A stretch of DNA of 64,000 bases, taken from Arthonia radiata (lineage: Eukaryota; Ascomycota; Arthoniomycetes; Arthoniales; Arthoniaceae). Below the pieces are notes generated by a model. The model did not search any database. It saw nothing but the letters and a program-made list of their open reading frames with translations, and was not told where the DNA came from. Of the stretch, positions 48,407 to 59,172 are shown in pieces (position 1 is the stretch's first letter; each line of letters opens with the position of its first letter). The stretch covers positions 186,001 to 250,000 of the forward strand of contig PSQN01000001.1 of the NCBI GenBank assembly GCA_002989075.1. The letters run 5' to 3'. Made by a program: the position numbers and the translations under genes.

Positions 48407-50316
48407 GTTTAATAGAACCGCTATTTAATACTTATAACGTTTATTCGCTCTTATCTATAGAATCGTAGAGTAGTACTGTTTGCCTCTTTATAAATATACT
48501 AAAATTACGTCTTTACTAACAATTTTAATAGATTTAGCTTTTACTACCCGTTCTTTGGACGTAGAGAGGTTTTTCTAAGTAATTATTCTTATCGCTTAGC
48601 TAATCTAGAGCTTAACTTACTTAAGCTATAGATATTCTAAGATAAGGCTATATTTTATAAAGTTAGCTGAATATAGGTAGAGTTAGTAATACCGTTTCTC
48701 CCTATATATATCTCTTATAGTTATATTTACGTTATATACGCTATAAAGCTACAGCTTATTTTTATTAAGGATCTTAGTATATAGGAGCTTTACTCTATAC
48801 AATTTTTGCTATCCTCTTTTAAGTACAATACAATAATTAATAAGATTAATCTTTGTACTAAAATCTATTAGCGCGAGAACCTCTTGCAGCGACCTACCTA
48901 GCTGTACCGAGACTTTAATTCGTTCTCGCCGTTAATCGACAGCTCTAAGCTTTAAAAACGTAAGGCTTACTCTTAAGGCCTATCGTTTTTTAGCCTAACT
49001 AGCGTTAAATTAATACTAGTTTAGAGTATAGTATATTTAGTAGTATAATGCCCTTTCTAATTGTACGTAAAGCAGGTAATATTTACTTTACTGTATATCG
49101 ACCTTAGTTGCCTCTATACAGCAGAGCTATTGTCTCTTTATTGGACCGGTAAGTTACCTCGTTCTTAGTATAAACTACCTTGTCCGCGGCCCAACCCCTA
49201 TAGAGATGCTCTAGCGTTATAACCGCTATAGTTTGTATTCAATCCGCTATCGAAGCGATTTTGGTTTATATTAGTATTACAGGCGTCCCGCGATATACTA
49301 CGATTAATATTTATATATTAACGAACTTTCTTTAGAAGCTTATTTATATCTTTAAGTAGATTCTCTAAAAGACCTTATTTAATTAGCTTTACCTTAATCT
49401 ATAAAGGTAAGCGCGTATAGTAGAATACAGTCCGATTCGAATCCAGTATCTTACTACCTAGTAACTTAGTTTCTTTGTTCTATAGAAAGCTTAGAAAGTT
49501 CTTGAGCTTCTACGTTAAACTCTATATTAATGTAAAGAACTTTTCTATATTAACTATAGTAGCTATAGCTAGGTCGACGATACATTCTATTACTTATCCT
49601 TTAAAGTACACTTATACGTAGAGTAACGTCTTCTCTTTATTCTCTTTGGCGTAAGTTTGCTACCTATCTACTAGATCTCTAGAGAGTTCTTAAACGTACT
49701 AAATAATAATATAAACGTTGTCGGAGTCTAATACATTAGCTATCTAAAATCTTTTCTTAATAGTTTAAATCTATTAAGTGTCTATAAAGCTTATAGCTCT
49801 CTTAAGCTTAGACGTCTCTTTCTTAAGAAGCTCGTTAATTTAGCTTTAAAGGCTTAAATCGCTCTGTAGCTGCTTATTACTAGCTTCTAAATTGTAGATA
49901 GACTAGAGCTCAACTTTAAGTATTTACTTTTTAAGCTTAAGCTTCTTAATAATGTACTACTACTACTATACTAGCAATTCTTGTCTTAGCTTTTGTACCT
50001 TAACGCTTAAGAAGGCGCTAAAGAGGGATTCTTTGCGGTTATAGCCTTAATAGACCTCTTTATCGTCGTTATTATTTTAGTTTAGACTATCGTCCTTCCT
50101 AGTCTACAATCTACTCGGCGTCTGTTTGCCGGCTTATAAGCCCTCTTACTTATTATTGTCGCTAGATCCTATATAAGGGTTCTAGTCTTCTTCGGCGTTA
50201 ACTATATTTTGCTACGCTCTGTATTCTACTTGTACGGCGAATATAAAGCGACTACCGTCGCGTACTTAGTTTCTTACTTATTCTCTTTAAGCACAGTACT
50301 TACTAGCACCGGCTAT
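48407..50316 (-). pseudogene. gag: E7 gag and start of pol relic
   Basis: The start codon at 50316-50314 is ATA (ATG in E2 and F). The frame then matches E2 gag: coiled coil, capsid-like part, RG tract (about 49200-49130) and zinc knuckle near 49075-49030. The protease region follows to 48407, where E8 interrupts; pol resumes at 41251 downward. Degradation is like that of E2. Confidence 0.8.
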
Positions 50317-50455
50317 TAATTAACTTTAATATTATTTATTCTAATGTGTATATAGAGTCTCGGCTATACTTAGTTATACCAAGTTAACCCCTAAGCAACG
50401 TTAATAAGGTACCTAACTGCCGGCCGCCCCCCTTATAGGTTTAGAATAATTAGGA

Positions 50456-50651
50456 TGTAATTTAGGTGTAGGGCAGAGAGCAGTTAGGTAGCAAAAACGG
50501 CCCAAATAGGCCCTACTAGTGTTCAAGCTAATTATTAAGAAGACCAGAAAGGGATGCGTCTACTAGAGAGAGGATATTCTCCTAGAATCGCAGCCTTCCT
50601 AAATAGGCAGCATTCCGTTCTAATTCGCTATCGGGACGTCTATATATTATA
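50456..50651 (-). repeat. Inner 5' LTR of E7 (family 2a variant, 196 bp)
   Basis: Plus-strand ends TGTAATTTAGG and ATATTATA. Carries cctactagtgttcaag, the 2a variant shared with E2 and F. Adjoins leader and gag of E7 on its left and a second LTR on its right. Confidence 0.92.
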
Positions 50652-50832
50652 GGCAGAGAGCAGTTAGATAGCAAAAAGAGCCTAAATAAGCCTCTTTTAG
50701 TATTTAAGCTAATTATTAAGAAGAAAAGAAAGGGATGCGTCTACTAGACGGAAGATATTCTTCTAAGATTGCAGCCTTCCTAAATAGGCAATATTTCGTT
50801 CTAATTTGCTATCGAGACGTTTATACATTATA
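50652..50832 (-). repeat. Outer 5' LTR of E7 (2b variant, lacks 16 bp)
   Basis: Begins at ggcagagagcag, i.e. position 17 of the LTR as read on the plus strand, directly abutting the inner LTR. It shares the 2b variants of 35552-35747 and is followed by TSD TAGTA. Confidence 0.9.
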
Positions 50833-50837
50833 TAGTA

Positions 50838-52893
50838 GCTACAGAAAAGATATATAAAGTAGATCTAGAAAGTCTATTTCTGTTAATATTATAATAATTT
50901 TAATAAATTGTTTCTCTCTCTAAACGACATTAAGATTGAACCGTTAGAGATAGAGATCTAATTTCTTTACAAGGACGTTCTTTGGTATTAGTTTTATACC
51001 CGGTAGTATTGCTGTTAACGGTACCGTTAGTTGTTTGGTAGTCGCTACCTACGGGGGGGACGTTGTCGGTATAGTTAGGAGAAATTCTACTTAGAAGAAA
51101 ATCTTCTGGAACTTCTTTTAGAGTTAACGTACGTAAACAGCTCTAATTTGGAATACCTATTCTATCTATCTATAAATCTCCGGGAGCAGTATAGAATATA
51201 GTATTGTCTTTCTAAAGGTAGCTATAAGGAATATCGACTAGAACATTATTATCTAACGTAGCTTGTAAGGTTTTGTTAGTATTAAAGAACAATTACGGAC
51301 AGTTCTTAAATACCGAAGACTTATTAAAAGTAACGTGCAGACTCTAATAGACTTTAAAGTCGATAAGATCGATAATTTAGTAGACGTAAGTAGTTTAGGC
51401 AACGAACCCTATAAAGATAACCTTCTTTACTCTAGATACGAACTTCTAGCTTGCTGTACGTATCTATACAGGCAGATATAGATAGGCTACATAACTAAAC
51501 TAACGAAGGTAGCTTAAGTTAAGCAACTTTAGAGTTTTATCCTTAGGATTATTGAAAATCTATAGGAGATATCTATCCTCCTTACCGAATAGTATCCTGT
51601 TCGAGATATAAGTTACATATACTACCGTATTAGGTTAGAGGCGACCTAGAACACTGCTTTCAATTATTATACTCCTAGCTTTAATAAGAACGACCTTATT
51701 AGACAATTCTACTAAGCCGTATTCCTTAGGCGTATATAGTATAGACATTCTTATCTATATCCCTAGCTTAGGGGCCTTAGAGACGATAGTATTAAACTCT
51801 ATACTACCGTTAATATAGAACTCTGTAATACAGTAGTCCGGGTAGCGATTATAGAGATAAGTAAATAGATAAATTATGCCCTCCGTAATATAGTCTTTCG
51901 ATAAGAACGTTATCGACTACCTACGGCGGGCACAATTGTCTGTAACAATAACAGTATACTTGCTAGCTCTCTAGAGAACGTTGTTGTTATTAATAAACGT
52001 AACTTAGCTAATAGTGTCTATACAAAGGCGCTATATAGGCCGTTTGGATCGTTCTACGGTACTAAATTGTACTCTTTAGGATTTTAATATATAGTATGTC
52101 TCGCACTAAGAGATATCTAGTAAGCTTTTTAACTTATTATATTCCTTTATTATCTTTTTTAAGATAGACATCTCCGAATAACCTAGTTGTTTGTAAATAA
52201 GCTCCGGTAATAGCGGCGTCGCTAGTACTACTAGTATTATAGTAGCGAACTACCTTGCTGTCTCGACGTTAGTAGAGATAACGAATAGGAGGTTATCAAT
52301 AATAGTAAGTTTAGCGTATACTTTAGTTTTAACTATAAGACGGTCGTTCTAATAGTTAAGATATATTCTGTACCCTTTCTTTAATTTATAGGCAGAAATA
52401 ATATTAATTGACCCCGACGGTACATACAAAACGTCTAGTAGACGCAGTACGCCCTTACTACCGTCGGTAAGTTTAACGTTTAGAATTATGTTACTAAATT
52501 AGATAGTAAAAGTAAACCTGTCCGCAACTTTAATCTACTTTAGTTCTTTAAGCTTCTTAATAGCTATAAAGACGTTAATATCCGTATAGATATAAATAGT
52601 AGCTCCGGTATTATATATCTAGATACCGAAGAAGGAAGGTCTACTAGACCGTATAAACAGTCTACTAGACATTATTATCGACAGTATAGATATAGCAACG
52701 TCTACTATATTAGAGAACTTGCTCTTATCTATCTTATCCTCCTTATTCTTAGTAAGAAGGTTAGAGTACTGTTTATAGCATTCTAAATTCTTATGTATTA
52801 AATTGGAATATAAATTATATTGGCTAGAATATCTATTAGAATTCTTTCTACTTAATCTGCTCTTAGCGGCTAAAGCGGCTAGTAGGTTGTTAG
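50838..52893 (-). pseudogene. pol: E6 pol relic, 5' part: zinc knuckle, protease, integrase (Copia)
   Basis: Minus strand. A knuckle remnant near 52800-52770 (NLIHKNLECYK) and the protease active site at 52612-52598, reading NTGAT from DTGAT, come first. The integrase core is about 52000-51370: DNCARR at the first catalytic Asp, FYINGSIEF near the second, YTPKEYGLVE (Copia TP-QNG-AE motif) at the Glu, followed by VKKVIFIGF (the GYSxxSKGY-like region). Integrase cuts target DNA and joins the cDNA. TAG/TAA scattered. The block ends at E7, beyond which RT continues at 35546. Confidence 0.85.
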
Positions 52894-53389
52894 TGTTAGA
52901 AATTAACCAACTAGCTGGTTAGCCGGAACCCTTAGAGGCCTAGAGTATTGGACAGATTCTACCAGCTGTCTTGGTCTAGAATAGAATAAGCCTTTTACCT
53001 AAAGGGTCGGGCCTAGTAGCTCTAGTTTAGGACAAAAAGAAGTATTGTACGACCCGTCCTAGACAGCTGACCCGTAGTCTAAGACAACACAAAATAGACT
53101 TAGAGACTAATAGTTTTAAATAGACAGAATTACTGTCTTATACGGTAAGTTATAGGTTATCTAGCTTCTATTGAAAGAACAGATATCTAGTAAGCTCTAT
53201 ACAGGCCGCTAAACTTAGATATATAAACTAGAATTTTTCTAGAGAATTCTAGCTAACAAGACAGACAATATAATAATAGCTTCTCCTTGCTACTAAGTAT
53301 TGTACCTATACTAAGCCTAAGTATTGTACCAGTCTTAAGCTGATCTCGTCTTTCTACTCTTTATAGTAGTATTCTTCTTCTTTTCTGTA
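52894..53389 (-). repeat. Extra Copia LTR inside E6 (solo LTR, 496 bp)
   Basis: Plus-strand ends TGTTAGAAAT and TTTCTGTA. Nearly collinear with 54118-54614. It separates E6 gag from its zinc knuckle. Flanking 5-mers gttag and ccttt do not match, so no TSD is visible. Confidence 0.85.
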
Positions 53390-54117
53390 CCTTTTTAACA
53401 AAGACTTAGCTATAGATAGCCCTAGTCTCTTATTCTTTGTTATTGAGATGTTCTTATACTAGTATTTAGCACGAATTTAGTTAATAACAACGTAAATAAC
53501 TAAAATTAGATCTAAAAAGCGTAAGTCTCTTATTACCGTAGTTAGTCTTGTCTCTGTCTTTAGGCCCCGTAGAGATAAGATACTATTATAGAGTTCTAGA
53601 TATATTTAATTGTTATTTCCTAGAGTATAGAGTTTCTCTCTATACTTTAAGAACCGATAGATATAGTCTTCTAGACTTTTTAAGTTATTAAGAGTAATAT
53701 TAGGGAGATAGTCGACAAGCTTAAATATCCTAAGTAAGAGTAATATTTAATATTGCTTATAGGTATAATTCTATATATCTTAGGCGGTAAGGTAACTGTC
53801 TATAATAATAGCTATATCCGTAGGCAGATGCCGTAGGAGTATCTACTTTACCTTACTATTTAGTTAATCTTATAGCTAATATTAGGTCTTCTCTTTATAA
53901 TATCCCTTTTCTTTCTCTTATACTAGCTCGGAAGCCTTATATAGAACAAAGGCCTTAAGGCTTGTAGCGCCGAGAGCATTATTAACTTCAATATAGTATC
54001 TTTAGAAGTCTTCTAGGCCCCTTATACGCTACTAGAAAGCTCTATCGGGGTAGTAGAAAGAGGACAAATTGTTGGTATTTATAGCGAAAATTACGTTTAA
54101 CGAAGGTAAAGGTAAAT
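53390..54117 (-). pseudogene. gag: E6 gag relic (Copia type)
   Basis: Minus strand, beginning right after the 5' LTR: INTNNLSSFYYPDRAF, NALGATSLKAFVLYKASELV, YIYRFLKYREKLYTLGN, LYNSILSLRGL. The last segment resembles the Copia Gag core (YxxRFxxLxxxL-LG ... LLxGL). No ATG is seen; it may be RIP-lost. Interrupted on its 3' side by the extra LTR at 53389. Confidence 0.65.
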
Positions 54118-54614
54118 TGTTGGAAATCAACCAACTAGCTGGTTAGCTGGAACCCTCAGGGGCCCGGAGTATTAGATAGGTCCTACTAGCTGTCTCGGTC
54201 TAGAATAGAACAAGCCTTTTACCTAAAGGGTCGGGCATAGTAGCCCGGGTTTAGAACAAAAAAGAAGCATTATACGATCTGTCCTAGATAGCTGGCCTAT
54301 AGTTTAAGACAACATAGAATAGACTTAGAGACTAACAGTTTTAAATAGACAGAATTACTGTCTTATATAGTAAGTTATAGGTTATCTGGCCTCTATTAAA
54401 AAAACAGATATCTAGTAAGTTCTATATAGGCCGCTAAACTTAGATATATAAGCTAGAATTTCTTTAGAGAATTTTAGCTAACAAGACAGACAATATAACA
54501 ACAGCTTCTCCTTGCTACTAAGTATTGTACCTGTACTAAGCCTAAGTATTGTACTAGTCTCAAGCTGGTCTCGTCTTCCTACTCTTTGTAGTAGTATTCT
54601 TCTTCTTCCCTGCA
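54118..54614 (-). repeat. 5' LTR of E6 (Copia, 497 bp)
   Basis: Plus-strand ends TGTTGGAAAT and CCCTGCA, intact TG...CA. Sense end ATTTCCAACA resembles Copia LTR termini. It marks the right edge of the retrotransposon nest. Confidence 0.87.
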
Positions 54615-56400
54615 CGTACTTTAACATAAATATAGTTTAGTTTAATTTAAAGCGGGCAGATACCTACAATAGTACTTAATTCTGCTATCTATTAGTCTAG
54701 CTTATAAGACCTTTAGTACAATTAATACTTAAGCGTCGCTTTTACTGTCTAAAGGCGAGTTTAAACAACGTTAATAAGATAGATTTAAAGATCTAATTCT
54801 TAAGGAGATTGTACTTTGGGGGTAAAGAGGTACGCTAGTAATGTTAGAATAACGTTTAGATCTTAATATCTTACCGTTTAGCCTTACTTTCGATAGTAAT
54901 AATATTACCCTCTGAGCGGTAAAGAGCAACTTTAGGTCGACGACGATAGCAACGCCGCTAGTAGTTAGAATTCAATTAGAAGTTAAAAGTAATAACTTCT
55001 TGCTACGTTAAAGCTATCGGGCTTATAATCTAATAAGATATATAGCTTTTGTTATATTCTAACTAACATAGTATAAAGGTAGGTATATAAGGATAAGACA
55101 GAAAATATAAGTCTGTCTATTACGTAATCCCAATATATACCTATTTAGGCAATTCTCTACTAGGCATCCTATATCTTGGCATAGCTATCTAGACTAGGCG
55201 ATCCTATATATAACAACCTAGAAACGCTAGTCTTGTAGCTAGAATTATATATGTTGCGCTTGTACTTGTACCGCTACATCGGAGGTTGCCCTTATTATGC
55301 CGTAGGGTGCGTCTCGCTATAGAAGGCGTCTCGGTACGTAGGGACGGACGTTAGCTATTAATTAATAGAGCTCGAATAGCGTTGAATAGGGAACAATCCG
55401 AATTTCAAATATATAGCACGAAGAAGCAGTAGATAAGAGCAGAGACCCTAATATTCTTTAGGCAATTAATTAAGTTCTTTAGGATTTTAACTTTATTATA
55501 TCTATATCTTCCTAGGACTTAGTCTATTATATAGCAAAAGACGCGTTATATGTTCTTTAGCGGACGAGACAACTTAGTTTAAAGTTAGATCCTCCTTTAA
55601 GAACTTATAGATCGTACTAGAAAAAGACGCAGAGCTCTAATTTATAGTTAAGCTAAGGAGAGAAAATCGATACTACAACGCAAAGTTTGTATCTAACATT
55701 TAGAAACGTTCTCGCATTAATAAAGCTTGAAAGAGGGCAGAGACTAGTCTTTCTGGCTAAAAAGTTAGATAGGCCTTATATAAGTAGCAAGTACTCTATT
55801 TATATAATAAGGCTACTATAACGCTAGGCGGCCGTAACCGCTTTACTTGGTCTTATTCTATGTTAAGGGTAATTTAACCTTAAGAAGAAAGACTGCGGCT
55901 AGTCTTTCTTTAAGATATCTAACTCGGGAGGGGAGTTAAGGAAGCAAGGGAGAAACTATAAGCCTTAAACAAAGGGGCTTAGCTGGTAATATAAATAAGC
56001 TAGGAGAATGTACTAAGGCTATATAGAAAAGCTCTCTTGAGACTCGGTCTCTCTATTTATACGCTAACGTAGCTGTAGGGTTCTACCTTACGTTAATACT
56101 TATAAGAGTTGCTCGTAGCTTACTAATTGCGTTATAGTAAGAAGAACTAATTAGGTTCAATATCTTAGAGTTAATATTAAACGACAATATTAATTCTAAA
56201 TCTAAATCTATGGATATCTATCTACTAAGATAGATATCTATCCTATATATATAGTCTAAGATATAGCTTATGCTCTAGGTCTGTTAGTACTACTAGAGAT
56301 ACGAGACGTCTAGTACGTCTAGTAAGTCTAGTAGGTTATATAATCCTTCTATTGTAATTAGTTGCTATTATACCTATACGATACTAACTAGAGCAGATTA
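54615..56400. other. Unassigned RIP-mutated DNA right of the nest
   Basis: No LTR family seen on the left recurs here, and I see no convincing protein in any frame. It is somewhat less AT-skewed around 55250-55360. A lone copy of the minisatellite motif (tatataataaggctact) occurs near 55814-55832. No tRNA, rRNA or promoter is recognised. Confidence 0.5.
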
Positions 56401-56425
56401 GATTATACTAGCGCTATATTCTAAC

Positions 56426-56840
56426 AGCTACTTATATAATAAGGCTACTTATATAATAAGGCTACTTATATAACAAGGCTACTTATATAATAAGGCTACT
56501 TATATAATAAGGCTACTTATATAATAATGCTACTTATATAATAAGGCTACTTATATAATAACGCTACTTATATAATAAGGCTACTTATATAATAAGGCTA
56601 CTTATATAATAAGGTTTATATAATAGAGCTACTTATATAATAAGACTACTTATAAATAGTATACTTATATAAATAGAATACTTATATAAATAAGATACTT
56701 ATATAACTAGAGTACTTATATAACTAGAGTACTTATATAAATAGAGCACTTATATAAATAGAGTACTTATATAAATAGGGCACTTATATAAATAGGGTAC
56801 TTATATAAATAGAGCACTTATATAAATAGGGTACTTATAT
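56426..56840. repeat. 17-bp minisatellite with two sub-arrays
   Basis: About a dozen copies of GCTACTTATATAATAAG (about 56426-56660), then about a dozen copies of a derived 17-bp unit ACTTATATAAATAGRGY (about 56660-56840). The core ACTTATATAA is shared. Units are back to back without spacers. Confidence 0.9.
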
Positions 56841-56855
56841 AAAAAGTACCCTATT
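56825..56855. repeat. Inverted repeat closing the minisatellite
   Basis: AATAGGGTACT (56825-56835) and AGTACCCTATT (56845-56855) are perfect 11-bp arms around a 9-bp loop, able to form a cruciform or hairpin. Confidence 0.8.
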
Positions 56856-56859
56856 AATA

Positions 56860-57100
56860 GAAATATTCTATTTATAGAAATACTCTATAAACACTCTATT
56901 AATAGCCTAACTATAAGTAGCCTTACTAAGTAAATAGAATGTTAATATATATAAAATATTTATATAAATAGTATATATATATATAAATAGAGTATAAAAT
57001 AAATAGAATACTTATATAAATAGGATACTTATATAAATAGCCTCTCGAAGAGAGTATATATCCTTAAAGGCAATTTAAGATATATTATAGAGTAGTCTAT
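56860..57100. other. Degenerate AT-rich tail of the minisatellite
   Basis: Scattered acttatataaatag-like motifs, some inverted (ctatttatag), fade out by about 57050. No gene seen. Confidence 0.6.
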
Positions 57101-57844
57101 GCCTCTAAGTTAAAAGTCTATTCCTTCTTTTTAACTAACAATATTGCTAACAACTTGGGCCTAAGCTAGTCTAAAAAACTATTAGAAGCAGCGTAATTAG
57201 TATAAAGACGTACTCGCTAAGCTATATTGTTATAAGAACTAGTATAAGATACCTTATAGAGCCTTAGTTCGTTGCTACTATATCTCCTATTCTAACCTCT
57301 TAATAAGCAAGAACGCCTACTAATTTGGCCTTTAATAGATACTACGCTTAGCAATTGTTTATAAATTTAAATAGAAGTTAGCTTAAGAAAGACTAGAAGC
57401 ACTAAGAGAAATAAGAAGGCCGCAGAGATAGTTAATCGCGCGTTAGATAATTAGCTACTCTAATTACTAACGTCTTAGCTAAAAACAATTTTAAACTAAA
57501 TAGAGCTACCGTAAAAATAGTAGAGGCTATATAATTACATTAAAGAGATAGACCACTATATATTAGATATATCGAAACGTAGTCGCTACGGCTATAAAAT
57601 ATCGATATAAGAAAGCTTAACTATAAGACTTAAAAGACAAGCCTCTATCGTTCTATAAGTCTAATCGCTTCTCTAATAAGGTACTCTCTTTTCTATTGTC
57701 AACTAACTAAGTAACTCGGTTATACGTTAGATAATTAGTTTTGCGACAATTATATATAAAAGGGGTATAAGTCTAGTAATAACTATATTCTCTATTAACG
57801 GCTATAGAATAGGACTATAAAAGTAACCTTAACTAGTGCTATAA

Positions 57845-58882
57845 GAAGATATATAAGGAGGTACAAAGATACCTGTTATACGTTTAAAGCAGTAATACGG
57901 CATTTAGAGTATAGTAACTACGCTATAGTTACCTAACCTTAATATTATTGAGTTTTGCTAGAAATATATTAAGCAACAAGCTTGTAAATATTGTATAAAG
58001 ATACAAAACAAGCTTAAGCGCTATCTAGAGAAGAAGTAGAAGGCCTTGCCGCGGTCTTAAATTAATAAGTAGGTCGAATAGGTTGCTGTAAAGACACCGA
58101 ACGTGCTACTAGCTATAAGGCTTTATATCGCTATAGTAATTGCTACGCTGTCTATACGCCTTTAGTAGTTCTTAGTAGCTTTTTCTAGCCAAATTAGAAT
58201 ATATTTAAGTAGTTCTATTGCGCTTATAAAGTAATGTTATAATACTTACCTAAATCCTAAAATTAATGCTAACCCTACTCTATAACATAAGTTATTTCCG
58301 GGCATATTGTAGAGCTATCCTTGTTTGTCTGTTACTAATAAGAAATATACTAAACAATTATAGACTGTAGACAGGACTTAAGAGTTCTAGAATAATAAGT
58401 TAAATGCTAGCTAGCTACCTTATTCTAATATTTAGCAAGCAGTTAAATTATACTGCTAGGCACTAAAGTATTTATCTTAGCGTAGAACTAACAGCAATAG
58501 TAGATATCTACTAAGACAAGCTTTAAAGAAGGTTTATTGGTTGCTGCGTTTCTACCTTCTATACGTCTAATACTATAGTATATATAAGTACTAGTTTGTA
58601 CGATATCTAAATACAAAGCAGAGCGTAGTTCTTATTAAGATACTTACTATCTATACTAATACAGCTATCTTAGGGAGCATTAGTACGCATTTAATTGTCT
58701 TTTACCTCGTATAGTAGACCTATATGTACCTTACGGTAAGAGATACTAAATACCTAAAAAGGGTAAATATACTACTAATACTTATATCTTTGATCCTATC
58801 TTTCTATATTATATCTCGTCTCGAGTAGTTAAATAGCCTAGCCTACTATTAACGCTATCTATTCCGACAAAGTAGAAGCTAA
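57845..58882 (+). pseudogene. Unrecognised coding relic upstream of the NLR
   Basis: I do not recognise a family. One frame stays collinear for at least 318 codons (57929-58882) with roughly 7-8% stops, all TAG/TAA. Segments read as real protein: LPNLNIIEFC, QACKYCIKIQNKLKRYLEKK (with a CX2C pair), VAVKTPNVLLAIRLYIAIVIATL, RYLLRQALKKVYWLLRFYLLYV, SVVLIKILTIYTNTAILGSISTHLIVF, LILISLILSFYIISRLE. The C-terminal half is hydrophobic and could span a membrane, although RIP raises Ile/Tyr/Leu content. It may extend upstream to about 57230 in other frames. It ends 291 bp before the NLR start. Not a Gypsy or Copia polyprotein. Confidence 0.4.
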
Positions 58883-59172
58883 ACAAACGGTTTACGTCTA
58901 CCTTAGCCTACTAATTAGGTACAAGAGCAGAGCTCTAATCTACTGTCTCTAATAAGAGACCGAACTTACGCGCCAGCCTTTCTATATATATATGTAGCAA
59001 GATAAGAAACCCTTGAGCTGCTATATACCTAAAAAAGTTGCTAGTACCGTTTCTCCGTTTCTTTACTTAAGACGGCCTTCTTAAAAAGTAAGCTTAATTT
59101 CTTAGACTACCGCATAGATTGTTATTCTAGTAACTACTAATATCTTACCTCTCTTTTCTATCTATTATTATA
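58883..59172. other. Spacer before the NLR relic
   Basis: 290 bp with no coding sequence recognised; any promoter of the NLR would be here, but RIP and AT-richness make TATA-like strings meaningless. Confidence 0.4.

Larger units (their letters stand above)
35552..50832 (-). mobile_element. E7: family 2 chromovirus with tandem 5' LTRs, host of E8
   Basis: Left LTR 35552-35747 and right LTR 50652-50832 share diagnostic variants and are flanked by TSD TAGTA (35547-35551, 50833-50837). A second complete LTR of the other family 2 subtype lies just inside the right one at 50456-50651. Internal DNA is in two pieces, 35748-41251 and 48407-50455, around E8. Structure suggests one family 2 element inside another followed by recombination. 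Confidence 0.88.
34448..54614 (-). mobile_element. E6: Ty1/Copia element, 3' truncated, split by E7
   Basis: Minus-strand Copia relic in two blocks: 50833-54614 (LTR, gag, protease, integrase) and 34448-35551 (reverse transcriptase). E7 separates them with TSD TAGTA. Integrase before RT is the Copia order. RNase H and the 3' LTR are missing: the left edge is the E3 LTR. A second LTR of the same family sits between gag and pol (52894-53389). Confidence 0.85.

Noticed and set aside
1-54614. Regional centromere
   Set aside because: AT-rich RIPed retrotransposon nests are common in ascomycete centromeres, but sequence alone cannot show CENP-A occupancy, and such nests also occur at chromosome arms and subtelomeres.
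56426-56840. CRISPR array
   Set aside because: Units are contiguous 17-mers without unique spacers, in a eukaryotic context.
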